Assembly: GCA_951812925.1 (NCBI GenBank)
Contig: OX638371.1
Location: 32,338,101-32,402,100, forward strand
Direction: 5' to 3'
DNA length: 64,000 nucleotides
Origin: Calliopum simillimum
Lineage: Eukaryota; Arthropoda; Insecta; Diptera; Lauxaniidae
In this document: in pieces, positions 11,738 to 23,400 of the stretch
How the letters are laid out: each line of letters begins with the position of its first letter
Position numbering within the stretch: the stretch's first letter is position 1
The notes under the pieces: model-generated
The model's database searches: none
Told to the model about the DNA's origin: nothing
What the model saw: only the letters and a program-made list of their open reading frames with translations
Position numbers and translations under genes: made by a program

Positions 11738-12895
11738 TCAACTTACCACTTGCTTTCCGTTCTCATCCAAGCTGACAGCAACACGTTTCAAAGTTTTATT
11801 ACCGCAATTAGGACAAAACACCTTAGTCATTATACTTGTTGTCTTAAAACATGAATAGCAACGTAGTATGTATGTACGCAAATGTTTAATTATTCGGCCG
11901 TTTAATGCTGCAACATTTAAGTTAAGCTGCTTCAGAACATTTTGTAGCGCGTAATCTGTGGTCATACAAGCCACTAATGGTATGGCATCTTCAAATTTGC
12001 CTTCCAATGATTTTTTAACTTTCTTTAAATTGGAGGGTGTAATCCAACTATCATCATCATCATCAACAGCTTTAATCTCAGAGCTTGTGACATCATCATG
12101 TTCATCACATTCGATGGAATCTTCTGAATCACTCTGTATATTTTTTGTTGATATGAGTACTTCATTATCATCTTCAGTGGACTCACAATTCATTTCTGCA
12201 ACACACTTTTCCAACTCGTCTTCAGTTACTTCTTCTTGGTCATTATAAGGTTGTTCTCCTAATAGCTCCTTTTCTATTGCTTTCTTAACTTGATCCACTT
12301 CTTCAGGTTCATCTGTAGCGATTGCACTTTGTGGGTTTGCATTATCGCCCTTTTCAACCTTATCACCGTCGTAACTTTCATCGTCGGTGGAATCTTCGGC
12401 ACTATCTTCTTTGCCATCGCCCATACAAGGTTTATACCATCCCGCTAGCTTTGTGTCATCTTGAAACTCTTCTGGTTTCTCTTTGGATGCGATAATTCTG
12501 GAAACAACTGGTTCGGTACGAAGGTGTTCGCTACCAAGGTTTTCAACTTCTAGCTCATACGTTAAAGAAATCACTTTTATATCAATGCCCGAAAGGCTCG
12601 CGTAATCTCCAGTTTTTTTGGCAAATTGAACGCAATGCTTAACACTTTCAGCTCTAGGTTCGCGGATCTGCAGATCGAAAGGCAAAACACACAGACGTCG
12701 TATTTGTCGTTTGTTTTTCACCTCAGAGATTACATCGGGCACGGTCAGGACGTTATCTGCGTATTCCTAAAAACTTATGAATAAGTTAATTGAATAAATT
12801 TGCTTATTTAATCTACTCACATTTAACTTTACAGCATTTATGAAAGCTGTCGTATCTGCAACTATGTATTTAATTTTTTTCTCTGACTCCGTCAT
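11738..12895 (-). CDS. NOB1: NOB1, PIN-domain endonuclease for 18S rRNA 3'-end maturation; C-terminus missing here
   Basis: Exons are 12895-12821 and 12766-11738; the 54-bp intron is GTGAGT..TTTTAG in phase 0. As read, it encodes 367 aa. The PIN domain (about 8-120) starts KYIVADTTAF with the metal-binding Asp14, then VPDVISEV and later KKTGDYASLSGIDIKVISLT. An acidic linker (about 150-265) precedes a zinc ribbon with C328, C331, C343 and C346. In the family it cuts pre-18S rRNA at site D on the pre-40S subunit. The reading stops six codons after the ribbon region ends, but NOB1 proteins (human about 412 aa) continue. CAAGTG|GTAAGT at 11746 is a strong donor just before the stop, so the last exon is probably spliced from elsewhere or lost. 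No matching exon was recognised in 10.2-11.7 kb. Confidence 0.88.
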
Positions 12896-13458
12896 TTTAA
12901 AGTATTATTGATTTAGCTCTTTGTTTTAAATCAAATCTAACATCTAAAATGATCAGAAATCCAATATTTCTACAGTTGAACGCCCCGTATAGACAGACTC
13001 TAAAAGCTACACCCCGAACTTCCGATGGCTATATCTCCGAAACTAGGCATTTGCTCCACTTTTCAATTACAGATTATGCGTTAGAATTATAAGTTTAAAA
13101 AGAAAAGTTTGAATCAAATTGGATTTGAGGACAAAATATAAACTTTAGCCAGTGAAAGGGTTAAAAATAAAAAGTTCTTGACAGTATTATTTGGAAGCAC
13201 CCTGTGTTATTCAATATAACAAAATCCACATTTCAAACTGAATTGTCAAAATTGACAGGTCTATTTTTAGCATCATGTGAAAAAAAAAATATTTTGACCA
13301 AAAAGCAGGAGAGCATATACAAAGAAGAACCAATTTAACAGCGCTAAAAGAGAGCTACTACTTCCGCCAACAAAATTGAAACAACAGAAACAACACGAGC
13401 CAAACAACCACCATAACACTCAGTGGATAATTCGACAGACGCCGTGATTGAGAGCACA

Positions 13459-14106
13459 ATGGTAAGAACACATGATATACAACCAAATAAAAAAATATGG
13501 AGATATATCCATATATATATATATATTAATACTCATTTAATATTTTTCGTAGGATAAAACATTGGCAATCTCAGATTGTGATGATAATTCAACAAATATG
13601 AGCGGGGGAAGCTTATTGGGTGTAAAAAACGAAGACACTGCAATGACCTGAGTCAACTTTGATAATAAATTAAATTGCGTCGTCTGAAAAAAAAAGTTCC
13701 TCACGTAGAAATTACTTTTTTATCAATTTCTTTATTTTTAGCTTATATTGGGCTAGACAAAACATCGAAATCAAGTAATGCTTCCTCTTCATCTTCAACA
13801 CAAAATTTAAAAAGTTACTTAAGGAATCAACTTCAACGCAAATATACACAATCACAAACATCATTTTCATCTGATGATGAAGAAATGCTCAAACCAGTGA
13901 AAACAGCAAGACCACAAACAGCTAGATCACGATCACACACAGCTAGACCACAAACTGCAAGAAAAAGGCAGCACAACGTATCAGCGCATCAAAAGAAACT
14001 AATTGTTACTCAGAGAAGTGCAAGCGGCTTAAAGATGAGCATATCGTCTGCACCATCTAAGAAAACGCAGGATATTATGGAACTTATACAAATATCTTCA
14101 TCCTAA
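13459..14106 (+). CDS. Serine-rich, basic protein of unknown function; in-frame stop before a coding-like tail
   Basis: The proposed exons are 13459-13461 (ATG|GTAAGA), 13553-13619 (ending TTGG|GTGTAA) and 13742-14106. They join without a frame break to 144 aa. The protein begins MDKTLAISDCDDNSTNMSGG, then has a serine run, FSSDDEE, and a repeated TARPQTAR/HTARPQTAR stretch rich in Arg and Thr. It looks disordered and basic and has no domain I know. After the TAA at 14104 the same frame stays open for 26 codons (TIDLSDEEDEGLDP..SLYED) to TAG at 14187. That looks like the ancestral C-terminus. It is divergent to NOB1, 564 bp apart, so the two may share a promoter region. The second donor is weak, so the exon model is provisional. 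Confidence 0.5.
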
Positions 14107-14187
14107 ACAATTGATCTCAGTGATGAAGAAGACGAAGGCTTAGATCCAATGAATCTAGTAAGCACCTCCTCATTGTATGAGGATTAG
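14107..14187 (+). pseudogene. Coding-like tail beyond the stop of the preceding gene
   Basis: Twenty-six codons in the same frame as 13742-14106, strongly acidic (LSDEEDEG), then TAG. It is either the lost C-terminus after a nonsense change, or a readthrough extension. AATAAA follows at 14280-14285. Confidence 0.45.
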
Positions 14188-14399
14188 ATTTTTACTTATA
14201 ATTTAGTTTTTAATTATCATTAATATAACGATGGATTACTACAATACAGAAATGTGCAAAATTATTTTAAAATTTTACAAATAAATATAAATTGAATGAA
14301 TGAATGTTGTATTGAATGGATAAATATTTCACATGCTTCTTGGTGAAAATAATTCGGTTAATACCCTCTCATATTATTGGATTTTAAAACTTAATATTA

Positions 14400-14585
14400 A
14401 TATTAAATTGGGTTGCGCCTGCTTGGACATGAATCATAATCTATTTCAATTCCGCTTTCATAATCTTCATCATTTTCTTTCATCATCTTCATCACTTCTA
14501 CCCGATCTGGATGCACTTTCAGTGAGAGCATCCTTTGTGATCTTGAACACGAGTTCCAAAATATTCTTCACACGTATCCAGTAAA
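14400..14585 (-). pseudogene. Frame-shifted fragment of an unrecognised gene
   Basis: On the minus strand, three short open pieces in different frames follow one another. The first reads HLLDTCEEYFGTRVQDHK, the second DALTESASRSGRSDEDDE, the third ENDEDYESGIEIDYDSCP. The joined character (folded piece, then an acidic tail) suggests a decayed gene end. The family is not recognised. Confidence 0.35.
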
Positions 14586-15420
14586 TGCTTGCATAAATTT
14601 CACATTTATTTTATAATTTTGGTCCTGGTGAATGTATTTAATGCTGCCAGTACAAATGCATGGATAAAACAATGGACGATCCGATTGTGCGATTTTATAA
14701 CATTGACCTCGGAACTGTTTTCATTATCAGCTGTTTGAAGACATAAACAATCTGAACGTGACCACTAGCTATTAAACTGTTATTAATTCAACTTGACAAT
14801 ACTATAATAAATTCAAAACGAAACAAATCACAAAGTAAAATCAGAAACGTACTTTTTGTTTACGAAGCAAATTTTATTATAAATTCAAATTTGTTTGTAA
14901 TATTTGTGAAAATAAATAATTCATTCATTGGATTTTTTTTTTGTATTATTATTCGTTTATTTTGCTGCTGACGATAGTTTGTCAATTATGGAAAAGTATA
15001 TAAGTATCACCTCCTGAGGAGAAACTCCTGCTTCCAAATACCACTGGCAGACTGTTATGGCGAAGGATTTTTTCAACTGGGAAATCTTTTTGTTTAAATT
15101 GGTTGCTACTCCACGAGTAAGTTCAACTGTTATTCAGCTTCAAAATAGTCAAAAATCAGTTTTTATACCAAAGGACGTACGTTATTGTTGCGGTTAGGGC
15201 TCAATATCTTGATGCATGGTACAATTATAGAGGTAACGCTTAATTGTTTAGACGAGCAAAGCGGTGACAAAAAAGAAGCGAGTTCTGTCAATGAGAACAA
15301 AAGGGAAAAAACAAAATTGTTTTTGTTTTGCTAGTTCATTTTTGCGGTACTCGCTTCCAAAAAAAAGAACAAGAATCACTATCTGTACTCAAGTTACCTT
15401 AATAGTAGTATCATGTCTTG

Positions 15421-15753
15421 ATGCTTACAGAACATGATAACAAAACGAATATGTATAGTCATTTTCGACGTATAAGTTTGAAAACATGGGTTTCGGTCAT
15501 TTTATGGTTTTATGCTGGAGCAGGGGTATGGCTGTTAATGAAATTTTTAAACAAAGGGATAATAAACCGAGAGCAATTCGAATACATATGCCACAAACTT
15601 TTCCATTTCGTGATTCGGCAACTGTTCGGTTTTCATTATGACCACCATGATTTAGGAATGCCTAAAGCCTGCCTAATTAGGCAATTGTTAGGCATTCCGA
15701 AACTAGGCAACTGTTCGTTTACCACTACGACCACCACATTGGGCTTTCATTAG
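15421..15753 (+). CDS. Possible small membrane protein, C-terminal half overrun by repeat
   Basis: ATG at 15421 (or 15451) opens a frame whose first part reads MYSHFRRISLKTWVSVILWF. It has one convincing hydrophobic helix followed by INREQFEYICHK. From about 15630 the frame runs into a repeat with recurring AGGCATTCC/GGCAACTGTT units, ending in poly-Thr, so the C-terminus is not genuine. No homologue is recognised. It may be chance coding or a broken small inner-membrane protein. Confidence 0.25.
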   Translation: MLTEHDNKTNMYSHFRRISLKTWVSVILWFYAGAGVWLLMKFLNKGIINREQFEYICHKLFHFVIRQLFGFHYDHHDLGMPKACLIRQLLGIPKLGNCSFTTTTTTLGFH

Positions 15754-15910
15754 GGAAACGAAATTTGGCAACTGTTTGTTTATCACTATAATCACCGCAT
15801 TAGACATTCTTTAGGCACCTAACTAGGCAAGTAGTAGGCATTCCTTATTTAGGCTAACCACATTGCTTCCCAACAGAGCCTAATGTATTTTTAGGCATGC
15901 CTAAGCAAAT
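15640..15910. repeat. Degenerate local repeat with AGGCA/TGCCT units
   Basis: Recurring units such as TTCGGCAACTGTT, TAGGCAATTGTTAGGCATTCC, CTAGGCAACTGTTCG and GGCAACTGTTTGTTTATCACTA occur at roughly 60-80 bp spacing. They contain small inverted pairs (AGGCATGCCTAA at about 15894). Confidence 0.5.
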
Positions 15911-16429
15911 TTCTAGTCGGGAAGAAATTGATTGTTTTTCTCTTAAACATCATTGGTGTGTAAAGATCATGTGAACGCTTGAGCTGTCAAATTAAATTCA
16001 TAAAAAATTTAGACGTCTGAATGCCTACAACCTTAGTGGTGGGAACTATCGAATGATTACAGTTATCGATAACTAGTAAATGCGAAGTGCGATATTACAC
16101 GGAGAGAATCTGTTCGCAGGGAAAACCAGTTCTTTCAGAGGACAAAATAGTCTGGCAATAGTTCTATTCTCCATTGCGGCATATGAGAGCGGATGCACGA
16201 CCGAATTGCTGTGGCAGATTAAATAAACTATCGGTTTCTCCTTCATAATTTAACGAACGTCAAGGCGTGCAGACCTTACGCGCTGCTTATTTTTTCTTCC
16301 TGAGTGCTCTTTTTGAGTTGTAGGAAGCAATATGCTTGAAAGATTTAAATAAAATTAGTGTCATTCAAAAGGCATTTTAACAAGCTAAAAATCTTGATTA
16401 TAACCAAACTTAAAAATGAGGTATCGTTC

Positions 16430-16580
16430 CCAATATACCATCTGGAAGAGGTCGCTGGAAAAAGAAATCCAAGAATCGGGAAAGTCGTGGCAAGAGATTA
16501 AAGTCATCGCAAGGCATCGTGACAAATGGAGAGATTTCATATTGGCCCTATGCTCCTCCTAGGAGTTAAAGGAGAATACA
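16430..16580 (+). pseudogene. LINE ORF2 C-terminal fragment
   Basis: It reads RSLEKEIQESGKSWQEIKVI and then ARHRDKWRDFILALCSS-stop. It is nearly the same as the minus-strand copy at 4800-5040. The flanking motif ATCGTTCCCAATAT occurs on both sides (about 16423 and 16580), a possible target duplication. Confidence 0.6.
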
Positions 16581-16875
16581 TCGTTCCCAATATATTAGTT
16601 TATTTTAAAATTCATTGTTTCATAAAACAACTATTTCCCCAAAAATGTGTAATTAACCTAATAATAACTTTTTTTTTACTTTTATTTGGCAAAACATTCG
16701 CACCTGATTTTTCTGAATATTGAATCAAAAAATTTGTTTGAACTTTTTTGGATTTACGAATAACAACAACAAGAAAAAAATAAAACAACAACTATTTCGA
16801 AGCAGATAATCTAAACTTATCATTATGAAAATTGAAAAAATATGGGTTAATGATATATTTTTTGAAAAAACAAAG

Positions 16876-17310
16876 GTTTTTTTGGCGTTAGGAAATAACG
16901 CCCAAAAAAAAAAAACGAAATAACGCCTAAATTATTTTCATATAAATTTGGGCGATAATCATTTTGGAAATAACGCCCAAAATTTATTTGTATGAAAATA
17001 ATTTGGGCGTTATTTCGTGTTTCGTTTTTGGGCGTTATTTAATTTTTTAAAAATAAAACGAAATGACGCCCAAAAAATAACGAAATAAAGCCCAAATTTT
17101 TGGGCGTTATTTCCAAAATGATTATCGCCCAAATTTATATGAAAATAATTTGGGCGCTATTTCGTTTTTGTTTTTGGGCGTTATTTCACATTTTTTGGGC
17201 GTCATTTCGTTTTTTATTTTGGGCGTTATTACGTCATTTTATTTTTTGGGCGATATTTGGTTTTTTTTTTGGGCGTTATTTCCTTGGGCGTTATTTCCTA
17301 ACGCCTTTTT
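16876..17310. repeat. Bidirectional array of the 11-mer GGGCGTTATTT
   Basis: About 20 units of GGGCGTTATTT or its complement AAATAACGCCC are separated by short T- or A-rich spacers. The left part runs mostly in complement orientation, then the orientation alternates. A stray pair of units sits at about 27876. The plus and minus frames here (17100-17468, 17479-17291) are artefacts of this repeat. Confidence 0.85.
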
Positions 17311-17434
17311 TTAAAAAAAAAAACAATGGCCCAAATTTTAGAAAAAAACGATATCTTAAAAATATTGGCCCTAATTTGGGAGTTTTGCATGCAAATATTA
17401 TTTTTAAAATCCATCCAGGGGCTCCTAACTTATA

Positions 17435-17882
17435 CAGTCGAATCCGCTTAGCTGAAAAATACGTTTGAGTGGAACACAAAATTTAGTCCGGAGCATTTGT
17501 TTGACAATTTCCAAATGAATTACTCCGCATAACTGAAACCCGCCTAACAGAAAAATTCGGTTAACCGAAAAAAAAATATGACAAAAATTAAACCGCTCTG
17601 CATAACTGAAAATAAACACATCCACAAAAAAAAATGAAAAGAATCTTGGAAATCTTGAAAAACATAACCTTGGGGTAGTAAGGCAAAAAAATCTACTCAG
17701 AGTTCAATTGCAATGGTGCAACTTTAACTTGAATTCTTCATAATAAAGAATCACTCATTAGCTTGCCAACTAAAAACCAAAATATGACCAGAAAACGTAA
17801 GCGATCTGGAGCCCACAAAGTTGTTGAGAAAGCGCTTTCGATTTGGTTCGAAGACATGAGAGCAAAAACTGAAATTATGTAA
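17435..17882 (+). pseudogene. Truncated Tigger/pogo-like element with start of its transposase
   Basis: CAGTCGAATCCGCTTAGCTG after TA at 17433 is a Tigger/pogo-type terminus. Echoes follow (CCGCATAACTGAAACCCGCC, GGTTAACCGAA). A 32-codon frame at 17784-17882 reads MTRKRKRSGAHKVVEKALSI and then WFEDMRAK, the start of a CENP-B/Tc5-like transposase helix-turn-helix. It then stops. Confidence 0.6.
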
Positions 17883-18109
17883 AAATTCATCCTCTCGCTC
17901 AAATTTTATTTGATTTCATTTTCTACGGGAAAAACAACAATAGATCACGCCCGTTGTGTGACGTTGCACTATCCATAAAAAATGTATTTTCGTTATCAAT
18001 CGATTAATTCGATAGTTTTTTTTTTTCGTTTTATCCCATCGCTAAAGAAAATCACGTTCCTTCTATTGATAAATTTTGTGGTTAAAGGTTCGTTAAAATA
18101 AAAGGAAAC

Positions 18110-18455
18110 ATGCCTCAGGGAAAATTCAAAAAAACTAAACTACCAGCTAGTGTGCAAAAAAAGCAAAAACAAAAAAATGTTGTAGCCTTTACAAGGAGAT
18201 CAAGTAAGCGAAGCAACAAAATTTTATATTTTTTCCTATAACAAATTGTTTCTATCGTTAGATGCACCGATTCAACCAAAGAAAACAAAATTTACTGAGA
18301 ATCAAAAAATCAAACAAGTGGTATCGAAAAAGGTTAATAAATCCGTTGAAAAGGAGCTTCGCTCACGTTCATCCAATTGTCAAGTTAACCTCAGCAGTGC
18401 ACAGCAAGCTGTGGCCAAACATCATCAGACGCAGGCAGCAGCTAAAGAACAGTAG
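18110..18455 (+). CDS. UPF0390-type small basic protein (Leydig cell tumour 10 kDa homologue family)
   Basis: Exons are 18110-18203 and 18262-18455, with a 58-bp intron (A|GTAAGC..TCGTTAG|A) in phase 1, giving 95 aa. It starts MPQGKFK, has a Lys-rich first third, then the family-like block PKKTKF..KIKQVVSKKVNKSVEKEL, and ends in a Gln/Ala-rich tail. The human relative has PKKARVVQQQKLKK followed by I..KIEH at the same place. Members are small, basic and probably nucleolar; the role is unknown. The start has AAAC before ATG, a good fly context. The upstream ATCGATTAATTCGATAG may be a DRE-like promoter site. Confidence 0.65.
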
Positions 18456-18599
18456 GTTGGTTTTACATGGTATGTAGGTGTAATCTTTATGATGTGTACA
18501 TAAATTAATTTTTAATTTCCATTTTCTTTTGTTACGACTAAGATGCTAAGAATAAAGTGAAACAAGATAAATTGTAAGTTTATCTTATTTAATGTCTCT

Positions 18600-19110
18600 A
18601 TTTGTCAAACTCAGGATATGTCCACTGGAGTAGCTGCAAATATCTTAATAAATATCAATTTTTCCGGCACGGCTACGATTTTCGTGGCCTCGCAATTTAA
18701 AGATGTTTTCATATCGTCGGTTTAAAAATACAACTAAATTTTTCATGTTTATATTTTTTCAGCGTTTTAGGTTTTTTGTATGGGATTTTGAAGTTTTTTG
18801 CTTTTTATTCTTATGTTGAATGAGGACGACATTTCAAAAACCGACTAGACTGGGGCATAGAGCCGCTTCTTCATGTTTCTCCATATTTAACTCAAAACAT
18901 CAGTATATGTAGGTAGGTGTCTAGTAGTTTAAACCTGACGATATAAAACGACCAAAAATAAGCAGAAAATATTTAATTAAATGTTCCGATATCTCGTTTC
19001 TTTTTTGAGATATTCGAGATTTAAGCATACGAGAATACTGAAGAAATTTTAAGGAAAAGGACTCAAAACTAATAACATTTTTTGGTGTCTCGCTTTCGTT
19101 TTGAGATATT
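18600..19110. other. AT-rich intergenic DNA, no gene seen
   Basis: Repeats of the phrases TCTCG/GAGATATT and AAAACGAAGC are visible, but there is no open frame of interest. Confidence 0.4.
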
Positions 19111-19215
19111 GGGGGTTATCGTGAATAAATATTCACGGAGAATTTTTCTCACACTCAATGGAGAATATACGGCAGTCTGAGAATTCCACGGGAATATTTG
19201 TTCACGATAACCTCC
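19111..19215. mobile_element. Short palindromic MITE, GGGGGTTATCGTGAA family
   Basis: The ends GGGGGTTATCGTGAATAAAT and its near-complement ATTTGTTCACGATAACCTCC bound a 105-bp hairpin. A second, better copy is at 50803-50909. Confidence 0.7.
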
Positions 19216-19679
19216 ATCGAGTTTTAAAGTTTTTAGGGAGCAAGTCCAGTTTAAGGATAGTTGTCTAAACTTCTTAATCTGAGTTATGGTTTTCGAGATA
19301 TATCGGGTTTTCGAAAATTAAGCCTCTATATCAAAAACGAAGCTGGAATCGATAAATTTTAATATTTGTACCCCGGCTATTTTTGGGTAGTCAGCTTTCG
19401 AGCATTGAGATTATGTTTGTATATGTCCCAAGCTAAATTGGTTGCCTTTCCATGGTAGGAGGGCTTTGTTCCCCTATTGTTTTCAATGTATAACCCATAT
19501 AAGTCATGCAGAATTCAAATTCTTCCTCTTCATTAAAATCATAGATTCAGAATGGGCCATATTGTACCGTTTGGTCATAAACGTGATATCTCAAAACTTT
19601 TAACGTAGGATCCGAAAATCTACGGAACTATTTTCAACCATAACAGTCAACTTATTGTGGAAGCCATGACAATTCAAGA

Positions 19680-20110
19680 AACGTTTCATTTTGGCCCTAT
19701 GCTCCTCCTGAGTTACAAGAGAATACATAAGGAAAATAAATTATAAGGTAAACAGAGATATACAAGCACAATAGCGTCTATTCCTCCTCAGATTTAATGA
19801 AACTTTATTTAGACCACTACATTTCGTAGCAACCTTCGAATCAACATCTGTTATTGGGAACTATCATGTATGTATTTTCCTGTAACTCCTAGGAGGAGCA
19901 AATGGCCAAAATGAGACGTCTCCATTTGTCACGATACTTTGTGATAACTTTTATCTCTTTCCACGACTTTCCAAATTCTTGAATTTCCTTACCAAGCGAC
20001 CTTTTCTTTTCCAAGTGGTTCTCGGCCTACCACGTCCTCTAGTGCTTTGTGGATTCCACTCAAGAGCCTCGAAGAAGACTTCGCTGTGTGGTTTATGAAG
20101 AGTATGACCA
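19680..20110 (-). pseudogene. LINE ORF2 C-terminal fragments
   Basis: The main piece, 20110-19860 on the minus strand, is a diverged copy of the 4800-5040 fragment (RGR..TTWKRK..W..IK..C.S). A small echo of the same tail (GGCCCTATGCTCCTCCTGAG) lies at about 19693 in plus orientation. Confidence 0.5.
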
Positions 20111-20400
20111 ATTCATTCCCACTTGCGTAGCTTGATCTCGTTTGCTAAGGGCATCTAGTTGCATTATTGGTCTAATTCAGCGTTTGAGTAACAAGCCACG
20201 TTTCGCACCCATATAACAAAAACGATTTCACATTCGAATCAAAAATTCGTACTTTCGTTTTGGTGGAGATAAAATATGGTCATCTCCCATTACCTCCACC
20301 AAAGCAATGAGTCGTAAACGATTTAAATCTGGTGAAATTAATAAAATAACATTTTTAGAAATAAAAAAATATATATTTACTAAAATTATATTGATGTCAA

Positions 20401-23400
20401 CTACATTTCGGTTGAGCTAATGGTACGTGCTAAATGTTCGCGCATTTGCATAGCTGAAGTAGCATCACGCTTTAATTTTTGCCGTCGCTTGACCTTTGTA
20501 AATTTAGACAAGTTTACTTTGCTGCCCCATTCTGTTAAAAAATCATCTCCTTCTTCTTCTAAAAGATTATGCAGAATGCAACAAGCCATAGCAATGGCTT
20601 CCATAGTTTTCGGTTCTAAGTCACATTTTCGTTCAAGTATATGCCAACGAGCAAATAGACGATATAAGGCTTTATCCTTTATTTCTAAAAGTTGATCCAC
20701 CGCATCATTAAAATCATGTTCATGTGGATTTAGTGGTATAGAGTATGCACTCATTAACCAACTGTGCAGTGGGTACTGTGGACTTGGAGCTACTATAAAA
20801 CAGGGCAGTTCAGTTCCATTGGTTAGATATTTAGGCAGCTAAAAATAAAATTATTAAAAAAATAGATTAAAATTACAAATGTATGTGCTAATTCAAACAA
20901 ACATTTTTCTTTTACAAGATGTTTAAAAAAAAAAGTTTATATGCAGTAGAAGCAAAACTATCAACAATACTGCTTAGCATCCGTACTAATTAAATAATCA
21001 AAAATAAGTATGAACCAAACGGAAGCTTAACTTCTCTTTTTTGAAATATGTGAACAATTTTACCGAACTTTATACCATAAAAAATAATGAACAAAAAACC
21101 ATATTGAAAACATTGTGATAATTTTGCACCACATTTACTGATGTCCGTACAGACCTGGAACGTATGCTTTTCTTAGTTTAAAAATTCTAATAGATTTCGT
21201 TGTGCTGCTGAATCCTGACTGAATCTACCAAGTCAGGATTTTCAGATATCCTAACCTAAATGTGCAAACAACGAGGTTTTTTAAATTAAGTTCCAGGACG
21301 CAAAGATTTTTTTTATTCCGTAAAGTGCACTGGACTATTTTACTTTCCCCTTTCCAAAAAATAGCCTGAGTGATCATCTACTATTTTTCCTTACAAAGTT
21401 ATGGCCAGTCATGATATCCTATAAAACGGCTATATCGGCAAAGTTTGAATTTATGACATCTTATATTGGTTTAATTGGTATATATTTGTTTATAAACATA
21501 TTCTAATTGATTTTTTATTTAATTGAACTTTTAGTCATATACAGTGACTCACGAAATTGATCACGCTTTGGCTATGAATGCAAACAACCAATTAAAAGTC
21601 TGAAATGGGATTGTATTTTTAATGTATTTTTATTTTGGTAAAACTGCATTAAGTAAAGGAAAAGGGACAAATTCCATAAAAACTCTTTCTTAGATAAAAA
21701 ATAATAAAACAAAATCAAAAATACTCAGCGTGATCAATTTTGTGAATTCGCATTATGAACCTCGGAAACTAATGTTAATATTTTGTATAGCCTCCTAGTG
21801 CATCAATAACTGCTTTTATTCTTCTGGGCATACTTTCTAGAAGAGTTTCACAAGTTTCTGGAGCAATAGCATCTCAAGCATTTTGAGCCTTAGGCCAAAA
21901 TTCATTAAGAGTACCAATTTAACCTTAGATCGATTTTCTCAATATGCCCCATAGGTACTCAAAAGGACTGAGGCCTGGAGATTACGAAGGACATTTTATT
22001 GTTGTAATTCCATTATCTGAAAGCCATTTTTGTGTCTTTTTTGCAGTGTGTTTTGGATTATTGTCCTGCTGAAAGACAATAATCGAAGCATTTACTTTCA
22101 AATCTTGTAAAGTACCAAGCAAATGACTTCGTAGAATTTCACTGTTAAACTCTGCTGTTATTCGACCTTCAATTTTGGTAACCCTACCAACACCTCTAGT
22201 GGTCATACATACCCACACCATTACTGAGCCTTCTACAAACTGAAGTGTGGGCTTAACGTAGTATGGCTGAAGTCTCGACCCCTTACTCCTCCAAACCCAC
22301 TCACTGATTTCCGAACCTAAGTGGTTTATTTTGGTTTTATTTGACCATATAACCTTCTCCCAATCGTAAGCGCTCCAGTCTTTGTAACATTTGACAAACT
22401 CCCAACGCAACTTTCTGTGCCTCAATGGCTTTTAACTTTTGCACGCCCTTTGAGTCAACAAAGTTTGTGTTTAGAGGAGGCTCAATAACGATGTGGGTAT
22501 GTTTGACCACTAAAGGTGTTGGTAGAGTTACCAAAATTGAAGGTCAAATAACAGCAGAGTATATTAGTGAAATTCTACGAAGTCATTTGCTTGGTATTTT
22601 ACAAGATTTAAAAGTAAATGCTTCGATTATTGTCTTTTAGCAGGACAATAATCCAAAACACACTGCAAAGAGGACACAAAAATGGCTTTCAGATAATGGA
22701 ATTACAACAATAAAATGTCCCTCGTAATCTCCAGACCTCAATCCTATCGAGCACTTATGGGGCATATTGAGAAAATCGATGGAAGGTTAAATTGGTACTC
22801 TAAATGAATTTTGGCCTAAGGCTCAAATGCTTGAGGAGCTATTGCTCCAGAAATTTGTGAAACTCTTCTAGAAAATATGCCCAGAAGAATAAAAGCAGTT
22901 ATTGATGCACTAGGAAGCTATACAAAATATTAACATTAGTTTCCGAGGTTCATAATGCGAAGTCACAAAATTGATCACGCTGAGTATTTTTGGTTTTGTT
23001 TTATTATTTTTTATTTAAGAAAGAGTTTTCATGGAATTTTTTCCTTGTTTATTTTCCTTTACTTAATGCAGTTTTACCAAAATAAAGACACATTAAAAAT
23101 GCAAACCCATTTCAGACTTTTTATTGGTTATTTGCATTCATAGCCAAAGCGTGATCAATTTCGTGAGTCACTGTATTTGCAAAGATCGATTTACATATAA
23201 ATCTATCAATGCATTTTTCTAACACATAATTATGACAAATCAAGGAACGGATTAAAAACACGGCTATAGTGACATATGTTTCGTCTTTCGCCACAAAGAC
23301 TCATCAGACTATTTTTGTTGTAATTATAATTATATTTATTTTACTAAATTAATTATAATTGAAAAATTGCAAGTTTGAAAACTTTTTGTGTTTTTGGTCT

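Noticed and set aside
11958..12248. Plus-strand 96-codon serine-rich frame
   Set aside because: It is the antisense of the acidic linker of NOB1, whose minus-strand exons have good splice sites and domain matches.
16876..17310. CRISPR-like array
   Set aside because: Units are 11 bp, in both orientations, with low-complexity spacers, in a eukaryotic context.
17100..17468. 122-codon aromatic-rich frame
   Set aside because: Translation of the GGGCGTTATTT array.
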